Assembly (NCBI GenBank): GCA_014529385.2
Contig: CM043944.1
Coordinates: forward strand, 68,620,895-68,684,894
DNA from: Adiantum capillus-veneris
Taxonomy: Eukaryota; Streptophyta; Polypodiopsida; Polypodiales; Pteridaceae
Direction of reading: 5' to 3'
Length of the DNA stretch: 64,000 nucleotides
In this document: positions 55,648-64,000 of the stretch, in pieces
Numbering within the stretch: position 1 is the first letter of the stretch
How the letters are laid out: every line of letters starts with the position of its first letter
The notes under the pieces: generated by a model
What the model saw: the letters and a program-made list of their open reading frames with translations, nothing else
Told to the model about the DNA's origin: nothing
Database searches by the model: none
Translations under genes and position numbers: made by a program

Positions 55648-55966
55648 TGTAAAGAATGAGGATGCAAGAGAGCTACACAAGACAAGCACAAAGCACACAC
55701 AGATGGAAAGCTTCTTCTTCTTCACAGAAAAGAGAGTACAAAATGACTAAGTGCTAAAGCTGAAAAGTAGCACATATGTACATGCGGTCACTAAGTGTGA
55801 ACTCGCTAGAAGCGTACTAGGCTGGCACTATAAGTGTAGTCCAGCTGTAGAATTACTGGCAGAGATCCTCCGTGTCGGTCACCTAACGCGCCAGTGAGTA
55901 AATGCCGTAAGCGGCCAAGACCCGTAGTGGATGCCAGCTCAAGGTGTAGAGCTCGACATCTCAACA
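55648..55966 (-). repeat. Element E 5' LTR
   Basis: TGTAAAGAATGAGGATGC to GACATCTCAACA on the plus strand, matching 50764-51082. AAAAA follows. Confidence 0.95.
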
Positions 55967-56115
55967 AAAAACAGAGAGAAAGAGTGAGAGATAGCCGGTT
56001 TAGACAGAGAGGATGGAGAAAGTAGAGAGATAAAGAGAGAGAGAGAGAGAGATAAGGAGAGATAGAGTAGAGGGAGAGATAGAGAAAGAGATGGAGAGAG
56101 ATTACAGAGAGATAG
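55967..56115. repeat. GA-rich low-complexity stretch
   Basis: After the target duplication the sequence is GA-rich to about 56110. It resembles the microsatellite tails of the LINE copies nearby. Confidence 0.8.
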
Positions 56116-56342
56116 TGTTATCCTATACATGTGCTAGTGATATGTGTGAATACACTTAGGACCGCCATGGAATTTTTTCCCTCACGAGGAGGTTTTCTCC
56201 TCAATGCATTGCATATACACCCATCACTCTAGGATATCTATCATTTTGTTATACACTAAGTAGTACACTCTTTGTTGTGTGCCTTGAGCTTCTTTCCCCT
56301 TCTCCAAGTTGTGTGATTTTTCTTGTAACCCTGATTTCAACA
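56116..56342 (+). repeat. Probable copia LTR before a Met-tRNA primer site
   Basis: It likely starts TGTTATCC at 56116 and ends TTTCAACA at 56342, followed at 56345 by TGGTATCAGAGC. The end is well marked by the primer site. The start is less certain because no second LTR is in the window. Confidence 0.55.
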
Positions 56343-56344
56343 AT

Positions 56345-56356
56345 TGGTATCAGAGC
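56345..56356 (+). promoter_or_regulatory. Initiator-Met primer-binding site
   Basis: TGGTATCAGAGC, the standard plant copia primer site, followed by AGGTTGC. Confidence 0.85.
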
Positions 56357-56539
56357 AGGTTGCATCCTCCTGGGCTTAGTAGCGCGTAGCTCCAGCACAG
56401 GCCTTCTCTCTTTATCCAATTTTTGTGAGCTTTAATGAGCATTAGCAGGTCGATGACTATTTTATCATAGCTCAATGGAGTCTCCGTTTTGACTACAAGT
56501 AGTACTACATGTAGGCTATTTTTTAATTTTGTGAAAAAC

Positions 56540-56985
56540 TTATGTTAGTATTATTTTCTGCATAACAAGGTTGACTTTGGTGGTAGGATTGCTGCCACGA
56601 GAGTCTTTTTGCATATGGTTGAGCAAACTTGTTGGGATGTAAAAGATGTGCAAGTTCATGCATTGATTGTGTTGTCTATGAAGCGCGCTATTATTCCTAA
56701 CATTTGTTCAACAAAATATGCAAAAGAGGATTGGGATATTCTGATTGTGCTTTATGCAAGTCACAAACAATGACGCAAAAATTGCATATATTGTTGCGTA
56801 AAGAGCTAGAATCAAAGATTATGCATGAGAAAGATGATATGGACACTTTCCTTGGTGGTCTCAAGGATACCAATGAGAAACTTAGTTCTACAAACAAAGT
56901 CATTTCTCACAGTTTTCTTGTGCAGATTTTTCTTGATGCCTTGCTATATTCTTACCATACTCTACAACAATTTTTCAATTAGCAG
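56540..56985 (+). pseudogene. Copia gag remnant
   Basis: The reading HMVEQTCWDVKDVQVHALIV and NICSTKYAKEDWDILIVLY, then in another frame LHILLRKELESKIMHEKDD, FLGGLKDTNEKLSSTN and SFLVQIFLDALLYSYHTLQQF, follows copia gag, where helices like LK..NE.L...N and LLDALP.SY are typical. It breaks off at 56985 against a minus-strand gypsy RT remnant, so the rest of the element is lost. Confidence 0.65.
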
Positions 56986-57580
56986 CTGCCACTTCAGATT
57001 TAGCAAGACAGATCTTATAAGTCTCATACTTCTTGAATGCTTGTCTGAGGTGCTTTGTATTTTCATCTATTAAGACAAAGTGCACAAAAATATTATCCAC
57101 ATAGGTTTCCAAGAAAATCTTCAAGTATTCCTTAAAGGCATGTACCATCATGTTACTAGGGCATTGGTCAGGGCCAAACGACATCACCCTATATACATAT
57201 ATCTCACATTCTGTGGAAAATTTTGTCTTGTATTGATCTTCAAGATCAATGGTAAGTTGGTTATATCCTAAGAGCCCGTCTAGAAAGGAGTATGCCTACT
57301 TACCTGCCACTTGTTCTAGGACATGGTCAATAATAGGTGAGGGGTAATTATCCCTTATTGTGGGCACATTAACCTTGTTTGGATTCACACACACCCGTAG
57401 TTTACCATTCTTCTTAGACACTACCACAATGGGAGATATCCAATTGGTGTGTTCTATCTTTTAGATAAACTCAGTATCCTTTAATTATTCAATCTCCTCC
57501 TTGATGCCCTTAGCAAACATCTCATTGTATGTACAAGGTCTCTGTCGGGTGGATACAATTTGCATTTGATCTTAAAGGGA
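56986..57580 (-). pseudogene. Gypsy reverse transcriptase remnant
   Basis: Read on the minus strand it has CTYNEMFAKGIKEEIE, WISPIVVVSKKNGKLRVCV, TIRDNYPSPIIDHVLEQVAG, YSFLDGLLGYNQLTI and VYRVMSFGPDQCPSNM, then FLETYVDNIFVH, where the catalytic pair is Asp-Asn instead of Asp-Asp. Stops occur near 57455-57500 and 57288. It stops at 56986 at the copia gag remnant. The RT is dead and truncated at both ends. It is not closely similar to the RTs of A, C or O in its wording. Confidence 0.8.
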
Positions 57581-57840
57581 TCGTGTGTTGTGTTGTGACA
57601 CGTACATAGTGGAAACGAATGCGAGGAGATTTATCTTGTGACTTTTTAGATACATACGTATATTTTTTATAATTAAAATATGTGTATAGTATAATAATAA
57701 TCTTTCCACCTCATTATATTATTTATCTCAAGGATAACATGTTCTTACTTTACTATTAGAAAGTACTGTGGAAAAAAACGTCAATAGCTCCGCCTCGTTT
57801 AACTTGGGACAAAAAGCATTGGTTCCTTATTTCTACTACC

Positions 57841-58112
57841 TCATTATCATCTCACACCTAGCTAAATCCTATATTTAAGGTAGCTTCTAATATACATATA
57901 TTCTATGTATTTTCCTTATTATTTTTTTTAATAGCTACTAGGAAGGAATCAAATCCTAATGGGACACTAGCTTGCATCATTATCATCTCACACCTAGCAA
58001 GATCCTATATTTAAGGTAACTTTTAATATACATATATTCTATGTATTTTTCTTATATTAATTTTTAATAGCTATTAGGAAGGAATCAAATCCTAATGGGA
58101 TACTATCTTGCA
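57841..58112. repeat. 136-bp tandem duplication
   Basis: Units 57841-57976 and 57977-58112, both starting TCATTATCATCTCACACC and ending CTTGCA, with about ten differences. Confidence 0.88.
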
Positions 58113-59261
58113 TGATTTTCAAAGATACACCTATTTTTATGCATTTTTGCAAGGATGATTACATAACTTTTTCAAGAATCAATGTTATGCTTTCATATTG
58201 CACGAGGTGTCCATTGGAATCAAATGAAATTCTAAGCTAATGGGACCACAATAAGACTTTTGCTACCAGAAATGTACCCTATTTTGATGATTTTTGTACA
58301 CAAGGTTCCAATCCTAATTGGAAAAAGTATACAAAATGGGGGTCGTAGTTTATGAGTTGAACTTTTTGTCCCTATTTTTAAATTTCTTTTAAAGGCATGA
58401 TTATAGAGATATGATCAAAATAGTGGACCCCAATCTACCCACATCATGGAGGGACAGCCCATTTCAAAATTTGCTAGTTCCTATTCACATTGGCTCTTCT
58501 CTTTCTTTTGAAACCCTTGGGGGTTCCCTTCACCTATAAACGGGGACCTCTTCTTCCTTGAAAACCATTCATGCGGGAATGAAAGGATTAATGCTTAATT
58601 GTACTTATCCATAATCATAAGCCTCAGCCTACACTTGCTCCTTGAGTATTGCTAGCCTTTCTTATTAACAATCCTTGTAAGATCAATTCTAATTAAAGAA
58701 GGAGCTAGATGTGGTGAGTCATTCAAGGTTGGAATTCTTCCCTCTCCTTATCCCTCCATCAAATTGTCAAAAAAATCTTGAAGGGTTATCAAACAAGGTG
58801 TGTGTTTTATTTGTGATTTTGATGGTTTCCTGATGTTTTCCTTTTCATCTCTAACCTAACCCTTACCTCTATCTCTATTTCTCAATCTACTCTCTAACCT
58901 AGCTATTATCCACTTCTAACTATACACCTAGCCTATATCTATCTCCTTGTCCATCTCTCTTTGTGTCCTAATTATTGAAGGCATTCAAGCTTCAATACTC
59001 CGCCAATGTATGATCAACCCTCTTAGAGAGTTGTGGTAGTACACAAGGTGAGTAACCATACCTTTAACCTCTCCCAAATCTCTCTCACTCTAGGAAGCTT
59101 ATTCTCTCTATAAACTCTAGGTTCTCCTTGCTACAGGTACATCTGTCCAAGTAGTATCCTCATTGCCTATGGGCAAGAATAGGGCTTAGGAGGGAAATTT
59201 CTCTTTTATTCACTTCTCTCATATCTAGCTATTTTACATACTAGCTGAATAATCCAGATGA

Positions 59262-59359
59262 TGTGAATTTATATTGCTGCAAATTTGTGTGATCTATTAC
59301 AATTAACGTATGTGAATTTCTATTGCTTCAACTTTGTGTGATCTATTACAATTAATGTA
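59262..59359. repeat. 49-bp tandem duplication
   Basis: Units 59262-59310 and 59311-59359, both starting TGTGAATTT and containing TTTGTGTGATCTATTACAA. Confidence 0.85.
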
Positions 59360-59869
59360 TGGATTAGCCATAAAATACACTTCCAAAAACGTAAAGTGTT
59401 TCTCTTTGGCCCAAAAAGGCTCAATGAAATACTTCTTTCACTAGATCCCATCATACTACCCCTTCTAGTCTATAAATTTTCTTTGATATAACTGTAGTTA
59501 TCTAACTATGAACCAAGAGGATTTTATAGACAATTATCCCCAATCACTAGACAACACATTTTTATCATAGTGCGAACTAGACTACAGTTCCAAATAACAA
59601 TTTGTAGCTTGTTTGGTCTGCAAAGATTGAATATTATTAACTCATCTATTAACCCTTTCATCCTACCCATAATAAGATATGACCAAAGCCTTCACATTTT
59701 CTTCTTTGTGCGGTTTTGATTTCCTCTTTTGTGTCCTTTATTTGTGTGTGTGAGTGCAAGAGAGAAATAATGGGGCTTCTTTGATTGCACTACCTACCAA
59801 ACTCTACACTTTATGGCATCTATGGCATAACTCCTTTACATAGTTTTGGAGTTAGCTCACAAATTCTCA

Positions 59870-61229
59870 CGGCAAGAAGCCTAGTGATTTCCTAGAAAGA
59901 CTGCAATCTCCTCGCTATGATGTTGGTGAACCCGTTGCGAATATGCCAGGGTTTGCTAACATGGGTGATCATGTGGAGCAACATGGTATGCAATTCGACC
60001 TAGTAACAATGAAAATGTTTCAAGCATTTGCAATTTTCATGCAACAACAACATGCCACTAAAAGAAGAGAGATTTGAGCAAACAAATCCATACGAGCGAT
60101 CGTCAACAGAATGTATCATCTCAATGGAAAAGATGTAACCAAGTACTTGTGCGAGTATGTGAAGGAGATGGATCTCCATCACCTGTAAGAAGGTGAGATA
60201 ATTCAAATATTTGATCTAGTTGTTGCTCCATAAATTAGGGAACATGTTAGGGCATGCAAGGAATTTGGGAAGAACTCAAAGTAGCTTTCAAGGAGGAATA
60301 TTTCATGAAGGACTCTGCGAGAGTGACCAAAAGAAAATTCTTAGATCGGGTAGTCAAGCCAAAGCAACGACTATCAGTAATAGAGCTACTTAGAGCATTT
60401 GAGCGGCGCTATGGACTACTCATTAGGACCAAAAAGGCCACACTAGATGCATAGAAAACAATTTTTTTCTTACAAGCTGCAGGTAAAGAGTTTCAAGAAA
60501 ATTTGGAGCTTCTTCTTGAAGATAAATATGATGAGCAAGGACTAAAGATCGACCGTAATGAAGTTGAAGGTGATGTCTCACTGCTTGCCAAATGACAAAG
60601 AAGAAGGGATAAGATGTTCGTAAACACTAAAAATCCTTCCACCTCTACTTCGAAAAAAATGATAAAGCCTACTTTTATGGCTCCTAAGTTTGATGAGTCC
60701 ATGCTAGATGAGCTTGTGAAGGGAATGTGTGACTTGAAGGTGAATCTTGCAAAGCTTGAAGAAAAAGGCCAACCATCAAGGCCACTTCTTAGGCAAAGAC
60801 AGCAGCCCAAATAAGGGTTTGTTAATCGATGTATTTGGTGTGATGATAGAGACCTTGTAAGAAGGGATTGTGATAGTTTTAGTGATGCTTTTACAATGAT
60901 GTTATCTTTTTTAAGGATGGTAAAATCCACTTATGAGAGATAGGTCTACCCTTGAGAACTAACTTTGGGAAGGGGAAAATGTAACCCTTAGTTGAAAATA
61001 TGGAAACTAACCATGCCACCGCTTCAATTGAGGCAGCTAATTATGGAGTAAAAATTGAGCATCTTAGTGATAAAGAGGTGAGTGCTCTTCATGTTTGACT
61101 TTGGTCAAATGTCATGGAATTAGATAGAAAGGAAAATCTTACAAAAGGGATTCTACATGAAGCAAGTGATTGCATACCTCTAGAAACAAGGTGGAGTGAT
61201 CCAGTGGATTCAATACCATGCATGTCAAC
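59870..61229 (+). pseudogene. Gypsy gag remnant related to element O
   Basis: Fragments in changing frames match the gag of O in order: FQAFAIFMQQQHA, GKDVTKYLCEYVKEMD, KVAFKEEYFMKDSARVTKR, VIELLRAFERRYG, LDELVKGMCDLKVNLAKLEE and CIWCDDRDLVRRDC (zinc knuckle with the His lost), then THATASIEAANYGVKIEHL and LETRWSDPVDS. Several stops interrupt it. It ends at 61229 at the LTR of copia element F. So a second, older relative of O exists here, without its pol in the window. Confidence 0.75.
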
Positions 61230-61855
61230 TGTTAACTATGGAGCCTGATTTACCCCTTGTAATTTTCTATGTTAAAAAATCACATTTGTAAGTCCCCATT
61301 ATGAGGAGAAGCCATCGTGCATGAAGAAAATCAGTTGCCGGAAAATTTCGGAAAACAAAATTTTCACGGATAGTATCAAGCAAAGCTCGAGACAAACTTC
61401 GCCGAAATAGTATGGCCAGACCGAAAGTGTTCAAAAAATGACATGTCGGTTGGTCAGTTGGCCGGTTTTGGTAGTCAATGGATGGTGGCCGATGGTCGGC
61501 AGTCAATGGCCAGTGGCCGAATTCAAAAGCGGACTTGTCTTCTCAAGGGCGGCCACACATGGGCAGATTGAAGGGTCCGATTTGGACTTATCTACACAAG
61601 GGTGACTACACATGGCTGCCTCTCATGAGAAAGTGCAAACGTTTTGGCCTATAAAAGGAGGCCATTTCTACACATATTTCATAATGCAAAGTTGATGCAA
61701 CAAGGTGGGTGTGAGGTGGTGAGAGTGAAGAAAGTTGGGAGCTCTATTAAGGGTATAATCCCTTTGTAACCTACTTCTTGTTTGAAGTACTAAATCCATT
61801 AAGTGACAGCTTTCCCGTGCATGTATCCCACATTGAGTGAGCCACGCATATCATG

Positions 61856-61896
<41 letters not shown>

Positions 61897-61983
61897 CTCC
61901 ATAATATCTTGTGTGTGAAACTTATCTCTCTCCATTAAGTAATCTACTCAATTATCTACTTAGCTACATCATATTTCCTAACA
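61230..61983 (+). repeat. Element F 5' LTR
   Basis: Starts TGTTAACTATGG and ends TTTCCTAACA, so the ends are the inverted pair TGTTA and TAACA. TATAAAA at 61650-61656 is the likely promoter. A TC run lies at 61859-61891. Confidence 0.68.
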
Positions 61984-61985
61984 AT

Positions 61986-61997
61986 TGGTATCAGATC
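61986..61997 (+). promoter_or_regulatory. Primer-binding site of element F
   Basis: TGGTATCAGATC, three bases after the LTR, one base from the standard initiator-Met site. Confidence 0.78.
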
Positions 61998-62034
61998 AAG
62001 GGTTGCTTGTAGCTAGATTATCTCAAGTAGGGAT

Positions 62035-62375
62035 TTCATTAACGTGATCACAAATACTTGAACATGTAAGTAACATTGAGTGATCACATTTTAAAATATG
62101 TGATCACGTTAAGTATTCACGTGACTTTCCCTTAACCTATAGAAAATTTCCAATTCGGTAAGCCCGTAGGGATTTTCTCATTTCTTGGTTGGCCCAATTT
62201 AGCACTCTTATAGTTTCTCGATGGATCCATAAAAAAAACACTTACCCTGGTGAGGTTTTGGTGGGTTGCCACATCACCACTTATGGGTTTTTTTTCATCA
62301 CATTAATTGTGATTATGTGAATATGATAATAGACATTGTGATCACAAGAAATTTCATTTGATCACGTGAATAATA
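62035..62375. repeat. Cluster of GTGATCAC palindromes in the F leader
   Basis: GTGATCAC or a close variant occurs at about 62043, 62080, 62100, 62338 and 62355. The pair at 62080-62107 forms a near-perfect 28-bp palindrome around TTTTAAAA. Confidence 0.7.
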
Positions 62376-62420
62376 AATCCCTGACCTCAAGGAAATAATT
62401 CCTTGAATTGAGTGGGAGTA

Positions 62421-62995
62421 ATGGCGGAGGAAGGGAAGCTCAAGGTTGAGAAGTTCAATAGAAAAACTACCAACATTGGAAGATGCAGATTGAAGACTAT
62501 CTCTACCAGAAGGAACTCTATTTTCCACTGGGTGGTCTTGCAATGATGGAAGATGAAGCATGTATTGTCCTTGACCAAAAGACACTGGGAACAATCCGGT
62601 TAAGCTTGGCATCAATGGTGGCCTTAAAGTTTTTGGAGATGAAGACCACGGAGGACTTCATGAAGTCACTCGATCGCCTCTACAAGAAACCATCGGCATC
62701 CAATAAGGTATTTCTCATGGAGCGCTTGTTCAATCTAAAGATGGTAGAGAATGTTTCAATTGTAGAACACCTAAATTAATTTAACACCAACATAAGTCAT
62801 ATTTTATTGTGGTGAAAATAAATTTCAATGATGAAGTGCGAGCTCTCCGTATACTATCGTCTCTACCGGATAGTTGGGATAGTGATAGCCATTTTTCGGC
62901 TCTCCGTAATTGCCATAGTGAGCTACCTCACCCTACCAAATCACCAAAACACTGTGGCTATCCCTACCATTTCACTGTACATAGGCGTGTGTGAG
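62421..62995 (+). pseudogene. Element F gag remnant
   Basis: ATG at 62421 opens MAEEGKLKVEKFNRK, and after a frame change near 62465 the reading is MQIEDYLYQKELYFPLGG, CIVLDQKTLGTIRLSLASMV, FMKSLDRLYKKPSASNK and LFNLKMVENVSIVEHL. These are standard copia gag segments (UBN2-like). Stops follow near 62777; INFNDEVRALRILSSLPDSWD continues in another frame to about 62876. Beyond that similarity is lost. Confidence 0.8.
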
Positions 62996-64000
62996 TCAAG
63001 GAATTTTTTCCATATCTGCCTAAAATCCTCAGCTAGCTAGTAATTTTGGCTAGTTGAATCAAAAAAATAAATAAAATAAAAAAAATAAAATATATTATGG
63101 CCTATTTGTGTGTAAATATTGCATTGTATATATGGCCTAAATATAGGATTTTTTATAATTATTTTGATATTTTACTTAAATATTTATACTTAGGTGTGTG
63201 TTTTACTAAACCTGTGTATCCCTTCTTTCATTCTCTTACACCATAAGTATATATTTGGCAATGTGTACATACTCTAACCTCATATTTTTCTTTTATACAA
63301 ATCACCCCTACATTTTCACCCCCACTCTCGTGAAAACAAAAATTGATTTCTACTCTCTTAGTCACGTTTATTATATTATTTACTTGCATACCTTTTCCTC
63401 TTTCACCCAAAATAATACAAAGAGGGACCATATCATATGATTCCAATATCTTTCCATATCCATATTTTTTTATTATTTTCACTCATTATTCTAACACCAT
63501 GTGCTCATTGAGCTAAAATCCATGAATAGTCCCTACACTAGTCCCACCATGTATATATTGCTTTATTTACCAATAATCCTCCTCTATGCATGTGTAAAGG
63601 GAAACTTGGATGCTTTGTATTATGATATGACAATGGAGGGGCTCACTCTTGGATGCATTGTACAAATTCAACAAAGGACGGGGCCACTAAAAGACTTTTG
63701 TAGGAATAAAAAATAGGCTTTTTGGTGAGAATTTTGGCACCTATCTCCGCTCGGAATTTGAAGAAGTAATCAACAGAGAAAATATAGCCCACGATCTAAA
63801 TAATCACATCAATGTTTTTTATGATTTTTGGAGCTATCAACGGTGAGATACATTTTTTTAGTGGACCCCAGTCTGCCCACTTTTCTCACAAAGTTACCCA
63901 TAGTCTTCTCTCACCTCCTTTCCCACTTTCACTCACATACACTCATTCCTCTCCATCCCTCACTCAAACCTGCAACTTTCATGGCTTACTTCATCTTCTT
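62996..64000. other. AT-rich stretch without recognised features
   Basis: Very AT-rich (for example AATAAATAAAATAAAA near 63065). Short frames show no domain, no LTR start and no purine tract. Nothing is called. Confidence 0.5.

Larger units (their letters stand above)
50764..55966 (-). mobile_element. Element E: young Ty1/copia element, minus strand
   Basis: It is 5203 bp long with 319-bp LTRs (50764-51082 and 55648-55966), AAAAA target duplication (50759-50763 and 55967-55971), a Met-tRNA-type primer site at 55636-55647, a purine tract TCGAGGGGGAG before the 3' LTR, and one gag-pol frame (55403 down to 51055) with three lesions. By eye the LTRs differ at about four positions, so the insertion is recent. 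It is complete in structure and, apart from the lesions, looks like a normal autonomous copia element. Confidence 0.95.
57581..59865. other. AT-rich stretch, possibly LTR and leader of the following gypsy remnant
   Basis: No gene. It has two local tandem duplications (57841-58112 and 59262-59359) and a TATA-like CCTATAAACGGGG near 58533. Because a gypsy gag remnant begins near 59870, part of this may be its LTR and leader, but no second LTR copy or primer site was found. Confidence 0.35.
61230..62995 (+). mobile_element. Element F: 5' part of a Ty1/copia element
   Basis: A 754-bp LTR (61230-61983), a Met-type primer site (61986), a leader of about 430 bp with GTGATCAC palindromes, and a broken gag. 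Coding ends near 62995, with neither pol nor a 3' LTR before the window ends. It inserted into the gypsy gag remnant (TCAAC precedes the LTR; the matching copy is not seen). Confidence 0.7.

Noticed and set aside
63228-63716. Small frames in the AT-rich right end
   Set aside because: No domain, no similarity among them and no coding bias that I can see.

Overview
The window is plant nuclear DNA made almost entirely of LTR retrotransposons, many inserted inside one another. I see no intact host gene, rRNA, tRNA or CRISPR array. A land plant is indicated by Ty1/copia elements with a Met-tRNA primer site, by Ty3/gypsy elements of the plant Tat/Ogre type (two RNase H domains), by plant-style LTR promoters, and by a fragment of a plant pentatricopeptide-repeat (PPR) gene inside one LTR. 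The style of that PPR fragment and the gypsy lineage around it remind me of ferns. That is recollection, not a computed result.

Layout. Left and centre: an old, degenerate gypsy-like element (called Z) appears at 1653-3272, 22093-24655 and perhaps from 44099 on. It was hit twice. Insertion 1 is element O (3273-22088), a large gypsy element with 2.2-kb LTRs that carry the PPR fragment. O is itself interrupted in gag by element A (6377-14823), a Tat-like element. Insertion 2 is element D (24656-44094), a relative of A that has lost RT, RNase H and integrase. D is interrupted in gag by a minus-strand copia element B (27231 to about 41870). B is interrupted inside its reverse transcriptase by element C (28489-38438), a young Tat/Ogre-like element with a perfect GTACA target duplication. 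The deepest nest is therefore Z > D > B > C.

Right part: 44095-48720 is mostly unassigned, with one LTR-like start at 45361 and one weak DNA-transposase-like fragment. At 48833-50763 are two minus-strand LINE 3' fragments whose tails end in microsatellites. The longer one abuts the young copia element E (50764-55966, minus strand, AAAAA target duplication). Next come a copia LTR and gag remnant (56116-56985), a minus-strand gypsy RT remnant (56986-57580), an unassigned AT-rich stretch, a gypsy gag remnant (about 59870-61229) and a 5' portion of a copia element F (61230 to about 62995). The last kilobase is AT-rich and empty.

How the parts relate. A, C and D share the same primer-binding-site type, the same gag-pol order and a small conserved reading frame just before gag. 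They therefore form one lineage with autonomous-looking (C), decayed (A) and deleted (D) members. C and E are the youngest elements: their LTR pairs are nearly identical and each has only two or three coding lesions. Many lesions are C-to-T or G-to-A changes that make stop codons, as expected for methylated, silenced repeats.
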